Assembly: GCF_023983475.1 (NCBI RefSeq) | Contig: NZ_CP092713.1 | Location: 1-64,000 of the forward strand | DNA: 64,000 nt | Origin: Aliivibrio fischeri ATCC 7744 = JCM 18803 = DSM 507 | GTDB taxonomy: Bacteria > Pseudomonadota > Gammaproteobacteria > Enterobacterales > Vibrionaceae | Direction of reading: 5' to 3' | Shown here: positions 54,915-64,000 of the stretch, one piece after another | How positions within the stretch are numbered: position 1 is the first letter of the stretch | Layout: each line of letters starts with the position of its first letter | Made by a program: the position numbers and the translations under genes | Notes under the pieces: model-generated | Told to the model about the DNA's origin: nothing | Seen by the model: only the letters and a program-made list of their open reading frames with translations | Database searches by the model: none

Positions 54915-56417
54915 TCAGTTTGCTTTTGGTTTACGTGCTGGTCGTGGACCTTGACGACGTGGTTTTACATCCGATTTTGGAGTAGATTTTGATTTACCAA
55001 AGTTACTGCCATTACCGCGATTTTCGCCAGTTCCTTTAGTTTTAGGTTTACCAGAAAATGGACGCTTTTTCTTATCCGAACCCGTACCTTCTTTTTTACC
55101 TGATGGATTATTTGTAGGAGTACGTTTTGTCGCTGGCTTTTGACCTTGTTTTGCGCCTTGTTTATTGCCATTACGATTTTCACCTGAACGCTGACCATCT
55201 TTATGTTCAACTCTTGGTGCTTTTGGCTTCTTAGGTTTTTTCGGTTTGATCGGGCGAGTATCCAGTTTTGATTCTGGTACTTTGTTAACTGGCTCAAAAC
55301 CTTCTAACACATGGCGAGGCAATACTTTTTGAATCAAACGCTCAATAGCAAACAATTCTTTCGCTTCATCTTCGCTCACAAAAGAAATGGCTTTACCTGT
55401 TGCACCAGCACGACCTGTACGACCAATACGGTGAACATAATCTTCAGGTACTTTTGGTAAATCAACGTTAATAACTTGAGGTAATTGCTCGATATCCAAG
55501 CCACGCGCTGCAATATCCGTCGCTACAAGTACTCGTACTTGACCACTCTTAAAGTTTGCTAATGCTTTAGTACGCGCACCTTGGCTCTTATTACCATGAA
55601 TTGCTGCAGCACTTACGCCCTTCTCTTCTAGTGTTTTTGCAAGACGGTTTGCACCATGCTTGGTTTTACTAAAGACTAAAACTTGCTTCCAATCATTATC
55701 TTTAATCAGTTTAGTAAGTACTTTAGGTTTACGGCCTTTATCCATTACATAAACTGATTGCTCTACTGTTTCAGCCGTTGTGTTACGTTTAGCTACTGAA
55801 ATCTCAACAGGATCTTTCACTAGCCCTTTTGCTAATTGACGGATCTCATCTGAAAACGTTGCAGAAAAAAGCAAATTTTGACGGTTTTTAGGAAGCTTAG
55901 CTAAGATTTTTTTAATATCATGAATAAAGCCCATATCTAACATACGGTCAGCTTCATCCAAAACAAGAATTTCTAATTGATCAAACTTAATCGCATTTTG
56001 ATTAGCAAGATCCAGTAAACGACCTGGTGTTGCTACCAAAACGTCCACACCACGACGCAAACGCTGCATTTGTGGATTCACTTTTACGCCACCAAAAACC
56101 ACATCAGAAGTCAGTGGTAGGTTCTTACTATACTTCTCAACACTTTCGTGTACTTGCGCGGCTAACTCACGTGTAGGCGTTAATACTAACGCACGAACTT
56201 GATTAAACTTACGCTTTGGACCGTTCGACAAACGCTCCAATAGAGGTAATGTGAAGCCTGCTGTTTTACCTGTCCCTGTCTGTGCAGCCGCCATAACATC
56301 CTTGCCTTCAATTACTGCTGGAATTGCTTGTAATTGAATTGGTGAAGGCGTGCTATAACCTTGTTCTTCTACAGCTTTTAAAATAGGGGCAGATAAGCCC
56401 AGAGAGGTAAAACCCAT
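54915..56417 (-). CDS. rhlE: DEAD-box RNA helicase RhlE
   Basis: A 500-residue helicase with all DEAD-box motifs ([71 protein letters not shown]) to about residue 370. A long basic, low-complexity tail rich in Lys, Arg, Pro, Gly and Asn follows, which probably binds RNA non-specifically. RhlE acts in ribosome maturation and RNA decay. The opening [19 protein letters not shown] is RhlE-like. The ribosome site is weak (GAGATAATG). Confidence 0.9.
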   Translation of the reverse strand: MGFTSLGLSAPILKAVEEQGYSTPSPIQLQAIPAVIEGKDVMAAAQTGTGKTAGFTLPLLERLSNGPKRKFNQVRALVLTPTRELAAQVHESVEKYSKNLPLTSDVVFGGVKVNPQMQRLRRGVDVLVATPGRLLDLANQNAIKFDQLEILVLDEADRMLDMGFIHDIKKILAKLPKNRQNLLFSATFSDEIRQLAKGLVKDPVEISVAKRNTTAETVEQSVYVMDKGRKPKVLTKLIKDNDWKQVLVFSKTKHGANRLAKTLEEKGVSAAAIHGNKSQGARTKALANFKSGQVRVLVATDIAARGLDIEQLPQVINVDLPKVPEDYVHRIGRTGRAGATGKAISFVSEDEAKELFAIERLIQKVLPRHVLEGFEPVNKVPESKLDTRPIKPKKPKKPKAPRVEHKDGQRSGENRNGNKQGAKQGQKPATKRTPTNNPSGKKEGTGSDKKKRPFSGKPKTKGTGENRGNGSNFGKSKSTPKSDVKPRRQGPRPARKPKAN

Positions 56418-56516
56418 ACAATCATTATCTCTATATAAATATTATGCGCAAAACTGCGAGCGCTGTAGGATACAGTAAGTTAGAGATTACTCAATCCTAA
56501 AGCCATTATTAAAAAG

Positions 56517-56548
56517 AAAAAGCCGAGCAACATAGGCTCGGCTTTTAT
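56517..56548 (-). terminator. terminator of the YebC-family gene
   Basis: AAAAGCCGAG and CTCGGCTTTT form a 10-bp stem with a CAACATAGG-type loop; the minus strand continues TTTTCTTTTT. Confidence 0.85.
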
Positions 56549-56571
56549 CATTTTGAAAATTAAAGGACTGA

Positions 56572-57294
56572 TTAGTCTTCTAATTCTGCGTTGTGATAAA
56601 CCTGTTGAACATCATCACAATCGTCTAGCATGTCTAAGAATTTTTGGAATTTCTCAGCATCTTCACCAGTTACTGGTGTGTGGTTTTGAGGAACAAAAGT
56701 GATCTCTTCAACATCTAGAACTAAGTCTGGGTATTCTGCAGCTAAAGCAGTTTTTACTTTAAAGAACTCAGTGTTTGGTGCAAATACTGTGATTACGCCA
56801 TCTTCAAGTTCAATGTCAGTAACGTCAGCATCTTGCATCATTAGTGCTTCAAGTACTGCTTCCTCGTCGTCGCCTTTAAACTGGAATACAGCTTGGTGAT
56901 CGAACATGTGAGCACTTGTGCCTGGGCTACCAATTTTAGCGCCAGTTTTAACGAAACATTGGCGAACGTCTTGGAAAGTACGGTTACCATTGTCAGTTAG
57001 ACAGTCAACGATTACGCTTGCGCCGCCTGGAGCAAAACCTTCGTAACGTGCGTGTTGGTAATCTTCACCACCACCGCCAGTTGCTTTATCAAGGGCTTTG
57101 TCAATTACGTGTGCAGGAACTTGGTCCTTTTTCGCTTTTGAAATAAGGTGTCTTAGAGACAAGTTCATGTCTGGATCTGCACCGCCATTCTTAGCACACA
57201 TGTAAATTTCTTTACCGTATTTAGAATAAACTTTGATTTTTGCGCCCTGTGTTTTAGCCATTGAGGCCTTGCGCACTTCAAAACTTCTTCCCAT
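56572..57294 (-). CDS. yeeN: YebC/PmpR-family protein, YeeN-type
   Basis: A 240-residue YebC/TACO1-family protein: [46 protein letters not shown] and the acidic C-terminus [17 protein letters not shown]. The SKYGKEIY opening resembles E. coli YeeN more than YebC (which begins MAGHSKW). Members act as transcription regulators or relieve ribosome stalling at certain motifs; this paralogue's role is unclear. AGAGAG precedes the ATG. Confidence 0.87.
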   Translation of the reverse strand: MGRSFEVRKASMAKTQGAKIKVYSKYGKEIYMCAKNGGADPDMNLSLRHLISKAKKDQVPAHVIDKALDKATGGGGEDYQHARYEGFAPGGASVIVDCLTDNGNRTFQDVRQCFVKTGAKIGSPGTSAHMFDHQAVFQFKGDDEEAVLEALMMQDADVTDIELEDGVITVFAPNTEFFKVKTALAAEYPDLVLDVEEITFVPQNHTPVTGEDAEKFQKFLDMLDDCDDVQQVYHNAELED

Positions 57295-57384
57295 CGGGAT
57301 TCTCTCTTATGTTTGTTGACTTAAAATTATGGGCAGGATTCTACCAAAATACTCAGGGGATACGCTAGTAAAGATCAAGGAACC

Positions 57385-57591
57385 TTACGCTACGCCCATT
57401 TTTGTTTTATATTTTTCGATAGATTGCTGAAAAAACAGACGTTCTGTCTCATCTTCTAGCTTCTCTGCTTCTATAGTCCAGAGTTCAGGACCTGCTTTTG
57501 CATTTTTTACCTTCCAAACAAAGAACGCAGCTTGTTTATCGAGTTCGATTTTATTTTTTTCTTCAGGAGGTAATAGCGAAAGGTTATTCAT
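57385..57591 (-). CDS. small hypothetical protein, 68 residues
   Basis: A short soluble protein (MNNLSLLPPEEKNKIELDKQ, ending KTKMGVA), charged and helical, with three Trp/Phe-rich spots. GAGC upstream is a poor ribosome site. No family recognised. It lies 93 bases from the yeeN start on the same strand. The 388-base gap to the right (57592-57979) holds no gene I can support, only AT-rich DNA with an isolated TTGACA. Confidence 0.5.
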   Translation of the reverse strand: MNNLSLLPPEEKNKIELDKQAAFFVWKVKNAKAGPELWTIEAEKLEDETERLFFQQSIEKYKTKMGVA

Positions 57592-57979
57592 AACAAGCTC
57601 ATTTAATTAATCACCGCTAAATTCTAATGCTTCATCGCTAAATTTTCTAGCAATAAAAAATGAAGTCCCACAACCATTCACAATAACCACTCACAATTCA
57701 TATCGTTAACCGATGAATTTAAAGCATCATATTGAGCCAAGATCTAACTCTGGTATAGGTTCTCAGTATTAATTTGACATTGCGCCCATTTTTCTCAAAA
57801 GTGCTACATTGCTAATGTGTTAATTATCAATTATTACTATAGAATAGATCGATTCGCTTTTGTTTCTATGAAATACCATTTAGAAATGAGAGCTTGTTTT
57901 AAAGCTCCTTCGTGAAAATAGTCCGTTAAATAGTCAAAGCGGCACACCATGAAGTGTATGGTTCAGTGAGTAACTCAAA

Positions 57980-58366
57980 ATGAAAAGTAATAAAAAATTC
58001 CACCCAAAAGAGTTGATCGTTGCAGTCATGATTTTAGGTGCACTGGGTTTTGCAGCCAAACCTTTCTTCTCAAACATTGAAAGTAAAGCAAAACAAAGAG
58101 TATTAAGTAACATTAAAACTTCTGTTGAGCATGCTAACCAAATTGCAAGTGATGACCCACTTGATAGCAATTCAATAATTAGATTAATAAAACCTGAAGA
58201 TAATCTACTTGTTTCAATTCAAGAAGTGGATGGCCAACAGCAACTGTATATCGGATTTGCAGATTCAGCTGAGAACATTAAAAACGCGGATTGTTACTTT
58301 ATGTACAATCAAGCTAATCAATCTAATTCTGTATCAAGCAGTAAACTTGAAACGAGCGGTTGTTAA
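57980..58366 (+). CDS. type IV pilin-like protein with non-canonical leader
   Basis: A 128-residue protein starting MKSNKKFHPKELIVAVMILG. Residues 7-30 look like a type IV pilin N-terminal helix: F at +1, E at +5 (E11) and a hydrophobic run, then a polar amphipathic helix (SNIESKAKQRVLSNIK). The last 24 residues form a C105-C128 loop like the pilin D-region. However, the residue before F7 is Lys instead of the Gly needed by prepilin peptidase. No pilus genes are nearby. Orphan minor pilin, pseudopilin relative, or coincidence. Confidence 0.55.
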   Translation: MKSNKKFHPKELIVAVMILGALGFAAKPFFSNIESKAKQRVLSNIKTSVEHANQIASDDPLDSNSIIRLIKPEDNLLVSIQEVDGQQQLYIGFADSAENIKNADCYFMYNQANQSNSVSSSKLETSGC

Positions 58367-58372
58367 AAACAA

Positions 58373-58396
58373 GAATGCGCCGGTTCTGGCGCATCT
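58373..58396. terminator. hairpin between convergent small genes
   Basis: ATGCGCC and GGCGCAT form a 7-bp G/C-rich stem with a 6-base loop; on the minus strand TTCTTGTTTTT follows, on the plus strand the T tract is poor. Confidence 0.55.
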
Positions 58397-58432
58397 ATAA
58401 GTATCTAAAGGTATGAAGGTAGAAATCAAAAA

Positions 58433-58627
58433 CTAATGGATAAGACCTAATTCTTTTGCTTCTTCAAGCGTAAGTCCGCTTTCTCTAATCTCACGCATCG
58501 CTTCAATACGACGACGCGCCGCTGCTTTTTTCTGACACTCCGTAATGTTTGTTACCACTTCATCACTTACTTCGTACTTGCCTTTCATGTCGGTGATTTC
58601 ACCGTGATCAATTGAATTAATAGACAT
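58433..58627 (-). CDS. small helical protein, 64 residues
   Basis: A 64-residue cytoplasmic protein with a consensus TAGGAGGTT ribosome site 8 bases before ATG. The C-terminal half is a basic/acidic helix (KKAAARRRIEAMREIRESGL, then EEAKELGLIH). It faintly recalls PA3496-like small proteins, but I do not assign it. Very likely a real, well-translated gene. Function unknown. Confidence 0.6.
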   Translation of the reverse strand: MSINSIDHGEITDMKGKYEVSDEVVTNITECQKKAAARRRIEAMREIRESGLTLEEAKELGLIH

Positions 58628-58682
58628 AATAATAACCTCCTAAATCCATACCTTTCAGGTGTATGTTTAGCAAAGGAGATTA

Positions 58683-58760
58683 ATGATGTTAAACCTATTC
58701 ATTCGAGAATGTGAGCTGAGTAATATTTGTGATTTTTTTTCAAAAAAAGACTATCACTAA
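58683..58760 (+). CDS. possible 25-residue peptide with a strong ribosome site
   Basis: AAAGGAG stands 4-7 bases before two consecutive ATG codons, opening a 25-codon frame (MMLNLFIRECELSNICDFFS, ending KKDYH). It is divergent from the small gene at 58433. The strong ribosome site makes translation plausible, but such a short frame could be chance. The rest of the 58628-58930 gap has no supported gene. Confidence 0.3.
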   Translation: MMLNLFIRECELSNICDFFSKKDYH

Positions 58761-58930
58761 TATTGTCAATTGAACTACATTTAAGGTTCTACCCTACGCA
58801 AAGCCTCATTGACCCAGATCACGACTTAGCATCTCAGCGCATTCTATTTTTTAAATAAATTATCGAGTCTTTCTAAAAAGTAGCGTACCCTGCGTACATA
58901 CTGACAAAAAACGCATTAATAGGAACGCTA

Positions 58931-59248
58931 GTGAGCATTGATATCATAGAGCTGCCTTCTGACACACATAGTCCCTCTACCATTACCTGTTCTAATTGTC
59001 GTGCATGCTGTTGCCGCTTAGAAGTAATGCTCATCACAGATACGGGTGTACCAAAAGAACTCATTGAAAAAGATCAATGGGGTGGTGAAATAATGAAAAG
59101 ATTAGATGATGGCTGGTGTGCCGCCGTGGATCGCGACACCTTGATGTGCACCATCTATGAAAACCGTCCATGGATTTGCAGAGAATTTGAAATGGCTTCT
59201 TATGAATGTGAAACCGAGCGCAAAGATAACGGGATCGATCCTCGCTAA
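58931..59248 (+). CDS. YkgJ-family cysteine-cluster protein
   Basis: A 105-residue protein initiated by GTG, with the YkgJ-type metal-cluster pattern: C20-x2-C23-x2-C26-C27-C28 near the N-terminus, a CAAVDRDTLMCTIYENRPWICREF segment in the middle and a further Cys in YECE. The family is thought to bind zinc or an iron-sulfur cluster; the role is unknown. GGAACG precedes the start. Cytoplasmic, single gene. Confidence 0.75.
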   Translation: MSIDIIELPSDTHSPSTITCSNCRACCCRLEVMLITDTGVPKELIEKDQWGGEIMKRLDDGWCAAVDRDTLMCTIYENRPWICREFEMASYECETERKDNGIDPR

Positions 59249-59278
59249 ATATCAATTTCAAGTTTAGAGATTAAAAAA

Positions 59279-59770
59279 TCACACCGTTTCTAAATACGTT
59301 AGATACAAACGCGCATCAAATTCTAACTGGTGATACTCAGGTTCCATATGACAACAAAGAGCATAAAACGCCTTATTGTGCTCTTTCTCTTTAATATGAG
59401 CTAATTCATGCACTACGAGCATACGCAATAAGGGTTCTGGCGCTTTTCGAAACACACTTGAAATACGAATTTCATTTTTTGCTTTCAATTTATTGCCATG
59501 AATACGAGAAACAAAGGTATGTAGACCTAATGCATTATTGACGACATGGATTTTTGAGTCATATACCACTTTACTTAATGGCGATGACTTCTTTATGTAT
59601 TTGTTTTTCAATGCTTGAGTGTACTCGAACAACGCTTTTTCTGACGTAATATCATGCATAGTTGGGTACTTATTTTTTACCCACTCAGCTAACTTTCCAT
59701 TCTCAATCATTGGGGCTACTTGCGCCAAAATATGTTCAGGGTAGCCCTGAAGGTACTTTAATTTATTCAT
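59279..59770 (-). CDS. YgjP-like (DUF45) metallopeptidase
   Basis: A 163-residue protein with the zinc motif H121-E-L-A-H125 (VVHELAHIKEKEHNKAFY), the third ligand probably H131, and upstream RISSVFRKAPEPLLRMLVV, as in YgjP/DUF45 proteins. The N-terminal 55 residues form a helical extension. Substrate unknown. It converges on the YkgJ-type gene. The 59771-60094 gap to the right is strongly AT-rich and holds the promoter of the halovibrin-like gene, nothing else I can support. Confidence 0.75.
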   Translation of the reverse strand: MNKLKYLQGYPEHILAQVAPMIENGKLAEWVKNKYPTMHDITSEKALFEYTQALKNKYIKKSSPLSKVVYDSKIHVVNNALGLHTFVSRIHGNKLKAKNEIRISSVFRKAPEPLLRMLVVHELAHIKEKEHNKAFYALCCHMEPEYHQLEFDARLYLTYLETV

Positions 59771-60094
59771 TTTATGTAATATTCAACGCCATAATCATAA
59801 GACTATTGTACCTCTCTTTTACTTCTACTCAATCAATAACCCTGATTCATTACTCAATTTAATTAATTCTATATTCAGTAAAGTAATATTTTAATGCGAT
59901 AAACTTTATTTAATTTATTCTAATGAATTTATTTTATTTTTTAATTTACATTCTTCGCAGACTAGGTCAAAAAAACTAAATGTAGTAATTTTTATGCCGT
60001 AGTTTATATTCAAATAACAACTTAGAATTTATTTCGATTATTAAAAATAATCAATATTATTTTAATGATAAACAATTAAAAAAAGGAATGAATT

Positions 60095-61033
60095 ATGTTT
60101 AAGTTGGTATTAACGTTTTTTATAATAATAAGCAGTGCCAATGCCTTCGCTTTTGCTAAGCCACCACCTCCACAACCACCAACAAAGCCGCCAGGTTATT
60201 CCGTTGTCACACCTGAGTTGGGAAATAAAGTGGTTAAGAACCTAATGGAAAATTATTACGATACAAGAGCCAATTGCGGCGCTTCACATCGTTCTTCTTA
60301 TCTATGTAGTGGAGTCACATTACGAGGTACACAACCGGGTAATTATCACGTATGGGAGCCAAGCCCATCATCAGAGAAGAGTGGCGGTGTTTCTTTCTCA
60401 TACCTTCGTACTGATGCTAAGTTCTCACGCCTAGCTTATGGATACAAAAGTGGTTTTACTATTTACCCAACGTTTGAGTTAGTTGGTAGTGCCTTAGATC
60501 TTGAATATCTTTGCTTTTTCCCTGTAGATGCAGATACAAACCGACGTGATGATGCTGGTTGTGGAGCCCACACTTCATACCAATCAAACAGTGGTGAGTG
60601 TAATGCACAAGGTATTTATACTGAAGGCCAATGGGTAAACCACTACAATTCAACATCAAGTAATGGTGATAACCGCGATCATCATCAATGTGGTTTTAAC
60701 ATTCAATATTATTACCCTAATGCTACTGAGTTTGTTGCATCTAACTTTTATCAAGGACTACAAGCGATGCGTGATGTGAGTGGGCAAACTCATAACAAGC
60801 AAAATGAGATCCGCATTAAAACATGGGATAAAAGCTTAGGCCGTCAAACTCCAGTTCAAGCTTTCTTTTATATTGATATAACGGGTCAAGAAGGATTAAA
60901 TGAAGCGAGATCTTACCAACAAGATTTCTATAATATGTATGGTTTAATAAAACCAGTGGTTAAATTAGACTTGCCAGCAACTTGGGATGATGAAGCTAAA
61001 TTTACTTTCTCAATGGATGATCAAGCAATTTAA
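60095..61033 (+). CDS. halovibrin-family secreted protein
   Basis: A 312-residue exported protein: signal peptide about 1-20, a proline-rich KPPPPQPPTKPPG linker, then a domain with YYDTRANCGASHRSSYLCSG, SEKSGGVSFSYLRTDAKFSR, a CGAHTSYQS segment, HHQCGFNIQ and a C-terminal FFYIDITGQEGLN. These match my recollection of the halovibrin (Hvn) family, whose A. fischeri members are secreted NAD-glycohydrolases/ADP-ribosyltransferases. Six or more cysteines suggest disulfides. AAAAGGAATG gives a good ribosome site. Enzymatic activity is inferred. Confidence 0.72.
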   Translation: MFKLVLTFFIIISSANAFAFAKPPPPQPPTKPPGYSVVTPELGNKVVKNLMENYYDTRANCGASHRSSYLCSGVTLRGTQPGNYHVWEPSPSSEKSGGVSFSYLRTDAKFSRLAYGYKSGFTIYPTFELVGSALDLEYLCFFPVDADTNRRDDAGCGAHTSYQSNSGECNAQGIYTEGQWVNHYNSTSSNGDNRDHHQCGFNIQYYYPNATEFVASNFYQGLQAMRDVSGQTHNKQNEIRIKTWDKSLGRQTPVQAFFYIDITGQEGLNEARSYQQDFYNMYGLIKPVVKLDLPATWDDEAKFTFSMDDQAI

Positions 61034-61079
61034 TCTATAGATAAGATAAAACACATAAATAGTATTTAGCTTATAAATA

Positions 61080-61125
61080 AAAAGAGCCTTCATATTATAT
61101 ATTGAAGGCTCTCATATTATTTTTT
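61080..61125. terminator. bidirectional terminator between halovibrin-like gene and gbpA
   Basis: GAGCCTTCA and TGAAGGCTC form a 9-bp stem with an AT loop; T-rich ends on both strands (ATTATTTTTT to the right, AAAAAG on the left). Confidence 0.8.
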
Positions 61126-61149
61126 ATCGCTATAATCTAATAAACAATA

Positions 61150-62631
61150 TTAGTTTACTTTATCCCAAGCCATAGACCAATCAGAGCCAACACCTGGTGC
61201 AAAGTTAGTTGCTGTTTCAGTCCATTGCACACAGTAACCAGAGTATGGGAATTCTTTACATTGGTAAATGTAACCATCTTCTGCTAATACTTTCGTACCT
61301 GCTTGATAGCCCTTCACACCTTCTGGGAATACAAAGTCAAAATCACCTGATGGTGGAGGCGTTACCGCTTCTTCAACTAAGTGGAAATCAGACATATCTT
61401 GTTTGATTAACTCACCATCCATGTTTTTGATACGAGAAACCAACATGTGATGACCTTTCTCAGACTTAGATAGTGCCATTACTACTGATTTTGCTTCGCC
61501 ATCTTTTAGCGTTACATTCGTGTTTGCTAGCGCTTCTTTACCGTGGTTATAAACCGTTAGCTCAACATTCATGTCACCCGCAGCAGCATATAGACTTAAA
61601 TCTAATTCTGTCGCTGAATCACCAATTGTGTACTCAGACGCCAAACCTTCAATATCTAGATGATAAACAGGTTCAACCGTTTCTAATTGATAGCCAATTT
61701 CAACGCTCTTTAGACCACTTCCCGCTTTCAAGTAAACAGGGTTAGGACCGTATTGAGGTGAAAATTCACCCTTATCATTTAGTTGACCAGCACCAATATT
61801 TTGCTGCTCTTTATTGATCTTTGTTGCTAACGCATGTGTCCAGTTATTCGCTTGACCTTGCGTTTCATTCTCAATCACTAATTCAGTAGAAAGAGATGCA
61901 TTTTCGCCAGATGCATCAAACACACGAGTAAATACACGGTCACCCACGTTTAAATCACGAGTTGGGTTAATTTGACCACCTTGAGACCAAGTTGGATCAA
62001 CCACGCCACCATTACCGTCAAACTTAACGTCAATTACGTTATAGAATGCAGCTGCAGTATCACCCACATCCCAAACAGCAAGAATAACTTGGTAGCCTTC
62101 ACGCTCAGGAACAATACATTCGTGTGAGAACGTATTTGGGTATAGAGGCGGTTTTTCCATGTTGTATTCAAGTTCACAGAACGGAGTCAGATCAAATGAA
62201 TCACGTGTTAATACCGCATTTGGATTCCAGTTCTGTTTTGTCATGTAGTACTTCCACGTTCTTGTTACGTGGTTTGCTGTAAACGTCCATTCAAACGTTT
62301 GTGCACCAGCAGTAATTGGACGTTTAACCCAACGATCCGCTGTTTGTTCGTTTAATTCTGAAAACTGAACCAGACCAGCACCTGCGATTTGACCATCTGC
62401 AGGACCTTTCTCAGGGAAACCTTCAGGGCCTTCAACACTTTGTGGTTCCCATTGAACAGAACCACAATCACGGTTTTTTTCTTGAGTATCTGACGTTGGG
62501 AATTTACACAATGCAGCACGAGAGCCAGCAATACCATCATTAGTTTCAGATACATAACCATGTGCCGATACGCCTGAGCTTACCGCCATCATAGATAACG
62601 CAATCAGCGTTTTCGTTAAGCTTTTGTTCAT
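61150..62631 (-). CDS. gbpA: GlcNAc-binding protein A, AA10 chitin oxidase/adhesin
   Basis: A 493-residue secreted protein: signal peptide 1-23, then His24 (SAHGYVSE), which becomes the N-terminal copper-brace residue of an AA10 lytic polysaccharide monooxygenase (about 24-205). Two middle domains follow (about 215-410), then a C-terminal chitin-binding domain (about 440-493; [20 protein letters not shown] ... CVQW). GbpA binds chitin and mucin sugars and aids colonisation. Ribosome site AAAGGTAAAG. No c-di-GMP riboswitch is seen in the leader. Confidence 0.93.
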   Translation of the reverse strand: MNKSLTKTLIALSMMAVSSGVSAHGYVSETNDGIAGSRAALCKFPTSDTQEKNRDCGSVQWEPQSVEGPEGFPEKGPADGQIAGAGLVQFSELNEQTADRWVKRPITAGAQTFEWTFTANHVTRTWKYYMTKQNWNPNAVLTRDSFDLTPFCELEYNMEKPPLYPNTFSHECIVPEREGYQVILAVWDVGDTAAAFYNVIDVKFDGNGGVVDPTWSQGGQINPTRDLNVGDRVFTRVFDASGENASLSTELVIENETQGQANNWTHALATKINKEQQNIGAGQLNDKGEFSPQYGPNPVYLKAGSGLKSVEIGYQLETVEPVYHLDIEGLASEYTIGDSATELDLSLYAAAGDMNVELTVYNHGKEALANTNVTLKDGEAKSVVMALSKSEKGHHMLVSRIKNMDGELIKQDMSDFHLVEEAVTPPPSGDFDFVFPEGVKGYQAGTKVLAEDGYIYQCKEFPYSGYCVQWTETATNFAPGVGSDWSMAWDKVN

Positions 62632-63158
62632 TACTTTACCTTTAATACAGTTATTATTATGTTTTTTTGTTCTGCACAGTCTTTCAATAAGTTTGGTCGC
62701 CTATTTTGATAATTTGACATGATTGGGCAGGCGCTGAAATGTAATGGAAAGAATTTATAAAAACGATTTTTACTGCATTAAAATGGAATTCAAATCACAC
62801 ATTATTATTTTTTGTAACTTATTGTAAATAAAGAAATAAATATAGATATCAGATTCCAGATGCCAAGCAAATACCCCCAATAAAAAACATTCGCAAAACA
62901 AATGCATTCAAACAATTAATCAACAGTGAAAATACAAAATTTAACTCACTAGACTAACGACAAAGAATATTAAAAACTTAATATATGCATAAAATACATT
63001 TAAAAAATGAAAAGCATTCATTTTACTCATACAGTTGATAGGAATAGTATCGTTCTAAAGGAAAACAGTTTGTGATTACGCATTATTGAACATCCAAATT
63101 CAAAAATACGACTCTACAAACTGATTGAAAAACAAATAATTAAAGATAGGTAAGCATT
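62632..63158. other. long AT-rich intergenic region
   Basis: This 527-base region separates the divergent gbpA and pflB genes and must hold both promoters. I see no reading frame with a ribosome site, no clear terminator and no convincing FNR or CRP palindrome. The AGGTAAGC ribosome site of pflB closes it. Confidence 0.5.
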
Positions 63159-64000
63159 ATGACTATTCCAACAACTGGTATGATAGAAGCATGGCGTGGC
63201 TTTACTAATGGCGAATGGCAAACGAGCGTAAACACTCGTGATTTTATTCAAACAAACTACACTCCGTATGAAGGAGATGAATCCTTTCTTGTAGAAGCAA
63301 CAGAATCAACCACTACATTATGGAATAGCGTATTAGAAGGCATCAAACAAGAGAGCCGAACTCACGCTCCTGTTGATTTTGATACCGACCTACCTTCAAC
63401 CATCATTTCCCATGACGCTGGTTACATCAATAAAAATCTCGAAACAATCGTTGGTCTACAAACAGACAAACCACTAAAACGCTCTATTATCGCTAACGGC
63501 GGTATTCGCATGGTGAAAAACTCATGTGAAGTGTATGGTCGTGAGTTAGATAAAAACGTTGAGAAGATATTCACCGAATACCGCAAAACACATAATAAAG
63601 CATGTTTTGATCTTTACACTAAAGAGATCCTTGCATGTCGTAAATCAGGCATCATCACGGGTCTTCCTGATGCTTATGGCCGTGGTCGTATCATTGGTGA
63701 CTATCGTCGTTTAGCGCTTTACGGTATTGATTTCTTAAAAGCCGATAAAAAAGAGCAATACAACTCAACTCAAGCTTTCCTTGAACAAGGCCAAGATCTT
63801 GAAAAAACCATGCGACTTCGTGAAGAGTTAGCAGACCAAGTTCAAGCGTTAGAAGACATTCGTCAAATGGGTCTAAAATACGGTATTGATATGTCTTTAC
63901 CGGCGAAAACTGCCCAAGAAGCCATTCAATTTACTTATTTTGGTTACCTTGCTGCGGTTAAATCTCAAAACGGTGCTGCAATGTCATTAGGCCGTACATC
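63159..64000 (+). CDS. pflB: pyruvate formate-lyase, N-terminal part (cut by window edge)
   Basis: The frame from ATG at 63159 (MTIPTTGMIEAWRGFTNGEW) stays open to the right edge, giving 280 codons. FDTDLPSTIISHDAGYINK, GGIRMVKNSCEVYGREL, TGLPDAYGRGRIIGDYRRL and QAIQFTYFGYLAAVKSQNG-type segments identify pyruvate formate-lyase (formate acetyltransferase), which splits pyruvate to acetyl-CoA and formate anaerobically. The active-site Cys pair and the glycyl-radical loop lie beyond the window, so TdcE-like or YfiD-like relatives cannot be fully excluded. Confidence 0.9.
   Translation, partial: MTIPTTGMIEAWRGFTNGEWQTSVNTRDFIQTNYTPYEGDESFLVEATESTTTLWNSVLEGIKQESRTHAPVDFDTDLPSTIISHDAGYINKNLETIVGLQTDKPLKRSIIANGGIRMVKNSCEVYGRELDKNVEKIFTEYRKTHNKACFDLYTKEILACRKSGIITGLPDAYGRGRIIGDYRRLALYGIDFLKADKKEQYNSTQAFLEQGQDLEKTMRLREELADQVQALEDIRQMGLKYGIDMSLPAKTAQEAIQFTYFGYLAAVKSQNGAAMSLGRT

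Noticed and set aside
58790-58845. ACGCAAAGCCTC resembles the core of a GEMM c-di-GMP riboswitch
   Set aside because: The second helix, tetraloop and receptor elements expected around it are missing, and the downstream gene is not a typical target.
61209-61745. Open frames on the plus strand inside gbpA
   Set aside because: They are antisense shadows of a well-supported secreted protein and have no ribosome sites.
62632-62800. c-di-GMP riboswitch in the gbpA leader, as known in some Vibrio
   Set aside because: No GCAAAGCC core or paired helices could be found on the minus strand upstream of gbpA.
63030-63060. FNR-like site (TTGATAGGAATAG) upstream of pflB
   Set aside because: Only one half-site fits; the second half does not match ATCAA.

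Overview
The window is AT-rich DNA from a marine gammaproteobacterium of the Vibrionaceae, most likely Aliivibrio (A. fischeri / A. salmonicida clade). That placement is inferred from the TonB2 cluster with TtpC, a halovibrin-type secreted protein, GbpA, Vibrio-type DUF families, aerobactin genes in the iucABCD-iutA order, and intact IS3-family insertions. No rRNA, tRNA, CRISPR or prophage genes were seen.

Layout. 1-5.2 kb: start of an MFS transporter, a YeiH-type exporter, small membrane, CBS and secreted proteins. 5.2-12.3 kb: a minus-strand TonB2 energy-transduction operon (TPR protein, tonB2, exbD2, exbB2, ttpC, DUF3450 protein) led by a Fur-box-preceded siderophore receptor. 12.6-16.2 kb: torC-torA, for anaerobic respiration of TMAO-like substrates. 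16.2-21.0 kb: two two-component systems around a small secreted protein. 21.0-22.9 kb: an ArsR repressor with ogt, divergent from an ArsP-type permease, with two matching operator palindromes between them. 23-24.7 kb: a DUF3087-like protein and a beta-hydroxyacid dehydrogenase. 24.7-31.7 kb: three tandem chemoreceptor genes (one with a decayed signalling tip), then nfeD and qmcA. 31.9-50.0 kb: two direct 1310-bp IS3-family copies bracketing a complete aerobactin system (iutA, iucD, iucC, iucB, iucA, fhuB, fhuD, fhuC, an MFS exporter candidate, a FhuF-type reductase) and a diguanylate cyclase. 50.2-57.3 kb: dbpA, emrD, a second diguanylate cyclase, rhlE and a YeeN-type YebC-family gene. 57.4-64 kb: small proteins, an unusual pilin-like protein, a YkgJ-type protein, a YgjP-like metallopeptidase, a halovibrin-family protein, gbpA and the start of pflB.

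How the parts fit. Iron uptake dominates: aerobactin synthesis, probable export, receptor, ABC import and reductive release lie together, while the TonB2 complex that could energise the receptors lies about 25 kb away. Fur-like boxes precede the receptor at 12.3 kb, iucA, the fhuC/exporter divergence and fhuF. Chemoreceptors, diguanylate cyclases, GbpA and the halovibrin-like protein suggest a host- or chitin-associated lifestyle.

The most informative structural observations are these: the IS pair around the aerobactin locus with different target duplications; one IS placed 20 bp before the start codon of a cyclase gene; fossils of the nfeD 3' end upstream of the duplicated chemoreceptors; a fold-back hairpin in the IS that would hide the transposase ribosome-binding site; and a paired operator in the arsR-arsP divergence. 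I did not find a clearly unprecedented multi-gene system.
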